Made by a program: the position numbers and the translations under genes. From NCBI GenBank assembly GCA_016744995.1, contig JADGDG010000001.1:660011-724010 (forward strand): a DNA stretch of 64,000 nucleotides. The letters are read 5' to 3'. The stretch's first letter is position 1. Every line of letters starts with the position of its first letter. Below, one piece after another: positions 57,860 to 64,000 of the stretch. The DNA comes from Gammaproteobacteria bacterium (GTDB lineage: Bacteria; Pseudomonadota; Gammaproteobacteria; GRL18). A model generated the notes under the pieces. That model was not told where the DNA came from, did no database searches, and saw only the letters and a list, made by a program, of their open reading frames with translations.

Positions 57860-57994
57860 TTATACTGCAAGTTGATGACGACCTTTGGCACGACGTGCAT
57901 TCAAAATTTTTCTACCAGCTTTGGTCGCCATACGTGCACGAAAACCATGAGTGCGTTTGCGTTTTAGATTACTTGGTTGGAATGTTCTTTTCAT
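57860..57994 (-). CDS. rpmH: 50S ribosomal protein L34
   Basis: 44 residues, [18 protein letters not shown]... ending [11 protein letters not shown]. Found by its sequence and position; too short for automatic cutoffs. Highly basic, full-length. It faces dnaA across the origin region, as in most gammaproteobacteria. Confidence 0.98.
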   Translation of the reverse strand: MKRTFQPSNLKRKRTHGFRARMATKAGRKILNARRAKGRHQLAV

Positions 57995-58614
57995 TGCATA
58001 TTACCCAGGGTATAACTTTTAAGTAGATTCAAATTAAAAATTCATCCTGATCTTATAAACAATTTATAAATAGACCAATAAAATCTGATGAACTAGAAAT
58101 TTATGTTAAGGCTCTTTTTAGAGCAGGCAATTATACATTTCTCTTTGTATATTAGTCAATCATTAAATCTCTTTATTTCTTAAATTTTTTAAAAAAAGTA
58201 ATTCTAGTGATTTTACCTGTTTGTCACTCTAAAAAATGTTCTTAACAATTTTTTTTTCAAAATGAGAATATATTCTGGATTTAAAGTTTTAATAATATAA
58301 ATGATCTATATTTTATTGTTTTTATTGTTAGTACCCATGTTTTCTGTTAATTAGTTTATAATGTCTTGTATAATCAAAAGCTTAATTAATTTATAAACCT
58401 TTAGATATATTGTGATCTGCATGTGGATAAATTGTGAATAAATTTATAATGTTATACAATATGCTTGTTATCAACATTTTATATCCAAATTCCTGATAAC
58501 TTATTAACAGACTTATCCACAGCCTTAATAATAATTTTTTGACCTTTTTTTTGGTTTTTTTCTATAAAATAAACCAAATATTTAACGTTTTTTTACTCTA
58601 ATTTTGGTTTATTT
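57995..58614. other. oriC-type region between rpmH and dnaA
   Basis: 620 AT-rich bases with DnaA-box matches: TTATAAACA (58053-58061), TGTGGATAA (58422-58430, reverse strand), TTATCAACA (58468-58476), TTATTAACA (58501-58509) and the consensus TTATCCACA (58513-58521). Long A/T runs near 58170-58320 and 58520-58600 would suit unwinding. This is the expected oriC position, but origin function is inferred. It also contains the rpmH and dnaA promoters. Confidence 0.7.
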
Positions 58615-60099
58615 ATGAAATTTGATATTTGGGAAAAATGCCTTCAGACTTTAGAAAAAGAAATCCCAGCTCATGAATATAAAATTTGGGTTTTACCATT
58701 GCAGGCAAAAATGGTTTCTGAAGTTCAACTTGTTTTGTTTGCGCCTAATAAATTTGTTATTGATTTCGTAAAAAAACGCTTTTTATCGAATATTTCAAAT
58801 ATTATTTTTAAATTATCAAATAATTTGATTTCAGTTGAATTACAGGTTGGTAGTGTAAAAAAGACAACAGCTATCGAACAAGATAAAAAAGAAATTAATA
58901 TAAATCAATCAGTTAGCCTGTCTTCTACTGGTTTTAATCAAATTTCTCATGATCCTCAAATGGGTTCATTCAAGCGCCCTTCTGAGCAAATTGCTGCAAA
59001 TGCTTTTACTGAAAAAATTAATAATCCTGGTAATTCAAAAAAAGAGAGTCGTTTTAAAAAATATCAATCTGCTTTAAACAAAGAAATGCTTTTTGATAAT
59101 TTTGTTGAAGGCAAATGTAATATGTTGGCGCGTGCAGCATCTTTACAAATTGTTGAAACCATTAGCGAGGGAGGTAGTAATAATAATTACAATCCTTTTC
59201 TAATTTATGGTGGTGTTGGTCTTGGTAAAACACATTTAATTCATGCTCTGGGCAATATCATTATGTCTGATAATCCAGAGTCTAAAGTTATTTACTTACA
59301 CTCCGAGCGCTTTGTTCAGGAAATGATCACCGCATTGCAAAATAAAACAATGGATCAATTTAAGAATTTCTATCGTTCTGTTGATGTTTTGCTTATTGAT
59401 GATATTCAATTTTTTGCTGGTAAAGAACGTACGCAGGAAGAATTCTTTCATACTTTTAATGCCTTACTTGAAGGACAAAAGCAAATTATAATGACCTGTG
59501 ACACTTATCCTAAAGAGGTTTCCGGTTTAGAAGATCGACTAAAATCTCGTTTTGGTTGGGGGCTGACAGTGTCTATCGATTTGCCTGATACCGAAACACG
59601 TGTGGCTATTTTATTATCTAAAGCTGCTCAGGCTAATATTGATTTACCTCAGGATGTCGCTTTTTTTATTGCACAGAGAATTCGTTCTAATATACGTGAA
59701 CTTGAAGGAGCGTTACGTCGCGTTATTGCAACGGCTCGTTTCCAGGGACAAAAAATTTCTGTTGAATTTGCCAAACTTGCCTTACATGATTTAATTGCTT
59801 TGCAGGATAAACAGGTTTCAATCGAGAATATTCAAAAAATTGTGGCGGAGTATTATAAAATTCGAGTTGCTGATTTACATTCCAAAAGAAGAACACGTTC
59901 AGTGGCGCGGCCAAGACAAGTTGCTATGGCTCTGGCCAAATTGTTAACTAATCATAGTCTACCTGAAATCGGTGATGCTTTTGGTGGGCGAGATCATACT
60001 ACTGTATTATATGCATGTCGTAAAATTGAAGAGTTAAGAAGTGTAGAAATTATTGTAGAGGAAGACTTTACTAATTTACATAGACAATTAACATCCTAA
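58615..60099 (+). CDS. dnaA: Chromosomal replication initiator DnaA
   Basis: 494 residues. Domain I at the N-terminus (FDIWEKCLQTLEKEIPAHEY), a variable linker to about residue 160, AAA+ domain with GGVGLGKTHLIHALGN and LLIDDIQFFAGKERTQEEFF, and domain IV with GGRDHTTVLYACRKIEEL, the DnaA-box-reading helix. Weak ribosome site. Heads the dnaA-dnaN-recF-gyrB operon. Confidence 0.98.
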   Translation: MKFDIWEKCLQTLEKEIPAHEYKIWVLPLQAKMVSEVQLVLFAPNKFVIDFVKKRFLSNISNIIFKLSNNLISVELQVGSVKKTTAIEQDKKEININQSVSLSSTGFNQISHDPQMGSFKRPSEQIAANAFTEKINNPGNSKKESRFKKYQSALNKEMLFDNFVEGKCNMLARAASLQIVETISEGGSNNNYNPFLIYGGVGLGKTHLIHALGNIIMSDNPESKVIYLHSERFVQEMITALQNKTMDQFKNFYRSVDVLLIDDIQFFAGKERTQEEFFHTFNALLEGQKQIIMTCDTYPKEVSGLEDRLKSRFGWGLTVSIDLPDTETRVAILLSKAAQANIDLPQDVAFFIAQRIRSNIRELEGALRRVIATARFQGQKISVEFAKLALHDLIALQDKQVSIENIQKIVAEYYKIRVADLHSKRRTRSVARPRQVAMALAKLLTNHSLPEIGDAFGGRDHTTVLYACRKIEELRSVEIIVEEDFTNLHRQLTS

Positions 60100-60167
60100 G
60101 TTTTTTGTTTATTTTTAATTAAGTTTTAAATTTTTTAGTTTAAGAAGAGAGTGAGGATTATTCGTAA

Positions 60168-61292
60168 ATGAAATTTTCAATTGGCATTGATGATTTATTA
60201 CCTGCTATACAATCGGTAATTGGTGTAGTTGAAAAACGCCAGACTTTACCAATACTTTCCAATATTCTTATTAATGTCAGTGATGGAAAATTCAAAATTA
60301 CAGGGACTGATCTAGAGGTAGAAATTTCTACAATTATAGAAATTGAAGATAAAGCCCTTAGCTTTGACTTTACAGTTCCTGCAAAGAAATTATTTGATAT
60401 CTGTAAAAATTTAGATTCGGGAATTATTCTAAATTTTGAATTGATTGATAATAAACTTATACTACGTTCCAAAAAAAGCCGTTTCAGTTTAATTACTCTA
60501 TCGGCTGAAAATTTTCCTAATCTTGATCCAATGTCTTCATCCTCTGAATTTAATATTTCCCAGCATGACTTAAAATTTCTTATTGATTCAACTCAGTTCT
60601 CTATGGCGAATCAGGATGTTCGTTATTATTTAAATGGTTTATTGTTTGAAATTTATAATGAAGAATTAAGAACAGTTGCAACAGATGGTCATCGTCTGGC
60701 TTATTCTTGTCTGGATGCACTGACTAATCCAATCAATATTTCAAAGGATAGTACGCAACAATTAATAGTACCAAGAAAGGCTATTACAGAACTTAACCGT
60801 TTATTATCTGATACCGAGACCCTTTTGAATATTTCTGTTTCTGCCAGTCATATGAATATTATTTTTGATCATTTAAGTTTTACGACTAAATTAATTGATG
60901 GGCGCTTCCCTGATTATCAACGTGTTATTCCTGCGACAGAACTTTGTACCAAGAATATTATTGCTGACCGGCAATTATTAAAACAATCTTTAGCCAGGAT
61001 TGCAGTTCTTTCAACAGAAAAATATAAGGCAGCACGTTTAGAATTTAAGGAAAATATTCTTATTGCTGTTGTTCATAACCCTGAACAAGAGGAGGCCGAG
61101 GAAGAACTTAGTATTGAGTACTCTGGTGAAGGGTTTTCAATTGGCTTTAATGTCGGTTATCTTGTTGATGCTTTGAATGCTGTTAAAGAAGATCAGGTTA
61201 CTTTGAGTTTAACTGATGCAAATAGCAGCTGTCTTATTTCTGGTCTCAATAATGATACAGTTCGTTATGTTGTTATGCCTATGCGTCTTTAA
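60168..61292 (+). CDS. dnaN: DNA polymerase III beta clamp
   Basis: 374 residues, typical length. Three clamp domains; MKFSIGIDDLLPAIQSVIGV start, RQTLPILSNILINVSDGKFK, YYLNGLLFEI, TDGHRLAYSC and the C-terminal YVVMPMRL. Sits between dnaA and recF as usual. Confidence 0.98.
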   Translation: MKFSIGIDDLLPAIQSVIGVVEKRQTLPILSNILINVSDGKFKITGTDLEVEISTIIEIEDKALSFDFTVPAKKLFDICKNLDSGIILNFELIDNKLILRSKKSRFSLITLSAENFPNLDPMSSSSEFNISQHDLKFLIDSTQFSMANQDVRYYLNGLLFEIYNEELRTVATDGHRLAYSCLDALTNPINISKDSTQQLIVPRKAITELNRLLSDTETLLNISVSASHMNIIFDHLSFTTKLIDGRFPDYQRVIPATELCTKNIIADRQLLKQSLARIAVLSTEKYKAARLEFKENILIAVVHNPEQEEAEEELSIEYSGEGFSIGFNVGYLVDALNAVKEDQVTLSLTDANSSCLISGLNNDTVRYVVMPMRL

Positions 61293-61321
61293 TATTGTTT
61301 TATGTTGAGTGATTTCAAATA

Positions 61322-62455
61322 ATGCCTCTGGAATTATTGAAGATCCTAAATGCTCGTAGTCTTAAAGAATATACTTTAAATCCACATCCATTCTTTAATA
61401 TTATTTATGGTTCAAACGGGGTTGGTAAAACAACTATTTTAGAGTCCATCTACTTATTGCTGCGTTCAAGAACCTTTCGTAGTTCCAAGTACAAAAGTTT
61501 CATAAACCACGATGAAAACTCTTGTACAATTTTTTCTCGTTTTTCTAGAAATATTGATTCTGATTCTGATTCTTTTGCTTCTTCTTTTACTCTGGGTATT
61601 CAACGTTCAAAAAACTTATCTCAACCAATTTTACATCTCAATTCAAAAAAAATTAATTCTCTATCAACAATTTCCAACTTAGTTGTATTGGGCCTAATTA
61701 CTCCAGAGAGTTTTAATCTTCTCGATGCAGGCCCTTCTATAAGGCGCAAATTTACTGATTGGGGTGTGTTTCACGTGGAACCTCAATTTTTATCTGATTG
61801 GCGCGCATATAAGAAGATACTATCAAGTCGCAATTCACTACTATCTCAATATTCAAAAGGTTATAAAATAACTAATCAATTAACTAAGGAGCAATCAAAA
61901 AATCTTGATTGTTGGTTTCCTCAATTAGTGAATCTTAATAACAAACTCAATGGATATCGTAAAAATCAAATTGATTATATTAAACCTCATTTTTTTGAAT
62001 ATTTAAATAAATTTTCCACTAAGCTTAGTGGAGATATTAGTCTGAACTATTATCAAGGTTGGAATAAGGATCTTGAATATAGTGTATTTATTAATAAAAA
62101 AATCAATGAAGATTTATCATCAGGGTTTACTCGTTATGGGACACATCGTGGTGAGTTGAAGATACAGTATAAAAATAACCTTGCTCGTGACATTCTTTCC
62201 AGAGGCCAGAAGAAAATTGTTATCATTTGTTTAATCCTCGCTCAATTCAAATATTTAATAGATCTTGATAAGCGTAGAGATCATAATTTACTTTTATTAG
62301 ATGATATTGACAGTGAATTGGATTCAAATAATTTATCTATACTATTTGATATTCTACAAACTTTTAAAAGCCAGATAATTGTCACTACAACAAATCAAAA
62401 TAAATATTATTTTTTAAAAAATGATATTCATCAGAAGATCCATATTGACTCTTAG
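61322..62455 (+). CDS. recF: DNA recombination and repair protein RecF
   Basis: 377 residues. SMC-like ATPase: Walker A YGSNGVGKTTILESIYLL, signature SRGQKKIVIICLILAQ, Walker B LLLLDDIDSELDSNN. Loads RecA at gaps. A parS-like site (61767-61782) lies inside its coding sequence, where it encodes VFHVEP. Confidence 0.97.
   Translation: MPLELLKILNARSLKEYTLNPHPFFNIIYGSNGVGKTTILESIYLLLRSRTFRSSKYKSFINHDENSCTIFSRFSRNIDSDSDSFASSFTLGIQRSKNLSQPILHLNSKKINSLSTISNLVVLGLITPESFNLLDAGPSIRRKFTDWGVFHVEPQFLSDWRAYKKILSSRNSLLSQYSKGYKITNQLTKEQSKNLDCWFPQLVNLNNKLNGYRKNQIDYIKPHFFEYLNKFSTKLSGDISLNYYQGWNKDLEYSVFINKKINEDLSSGFTRYGTHRGELKIQYKNNLARDILSRGQKKIVIICLILAQFKYLIDLDKRRDHNLLLLDDIDSELDSNNLSILFDILQTFKSQIIVTTTNQNKYYFLKNDIHQKIHIDS
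61767..61782. promoter_or_regulatory. parS-like site inside recF
   Basis: TGTTTCACGTGGAACC, one base from the palindromic ParB site TGTTTCACGTGGAACA. Confidence 0.8.

Positions 62456-64000
<1,545 letters not shown>

Overview
The window is the replication-origin neighbourhood of a low-GC gammaproteobacterium. The evidence is the gene order: dnaA-dnaN-recF-gyrB on the plus strand, divergent rpmH-rnpA-yidD-yidC-mnmE on the minus strand, and mnmG-rsmG-parA-parB-atpIBEFHAGDC followed by glmU-glmS. Two parS-like sites (one inside recF) and DnaA boxes fit this. I cannot name the genus from sequence alone.

Layout. 1-2.1 kb: a PhnD-type binding protein and a truncated HAMP/PAS sensor. 2.1-2.9 kb: a gene-free stretch with a 206-bp MITE-like element and a strong terminator-like hairpin. 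2.9-7.9 kb: a cupin/Nudix/membrane-protein trio, a secreted caspase-like protease, a lipoprotein, an alpha/beta hydrolase and a YaaW-family gene that seems to start at AUC. 7.9-13.9 kb: an integron-type cassette array without an integrase. Small minus-strand genes of mostly unknown function (YoaP-type acetyltransferase, SLATT two-TM protein, others) alternate with attC-like imperfect inverted repeats; two decayed RhuM genes sit in it. 14.4-15.4 kb: nearly gene-free, with palindromes and a relic Tn7-like right end. 15,403-18,066: a compact Tn7-like element. It has TGT/ACA termini, three spaced TnsB-type sites in one end, three abutting 20-bp sites in the other, a 5-bp TGAAT target duplication, and insertion exactly 25 bp from the glmS stop. 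It carries no tns gene, only two lipoproteins and a uracil-DNA-glycosylase-like protein. 18.1-33.8 kb: glmS, glmU, a small secreted protein, the F1Fo ATP synthase operon, parBA, rsmG, mnmG. 34-51 kb: cyclic-di-GMP enzymes, a di-haem peroxidase, an AI-2E transporter, a moxR/DUF58/transglutaminase set interrupted by rpsA, and a binding-protein histidine kinase with response regulator, chemoreceptor and rhodanese. 51-54 kb: hipBA and a dead vapC. 53.7-64 kb: the origin cluster, running off the window in gyrB.

How it fits together. The chromosome backbone is ordinary. The novelty lies between about 6 and 18 kb, beside attTn7 at glmS. A transposase-less Tn7-like element has inserted next to the relic end of an older one, and an orphan cassette array lies beyond. 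This looks like a layered genomic island built at one target site, with at least the youngest insertion presumably moved by machinery encoded elsewhere. Functions of most island genes are unknown; statements on them are inference.
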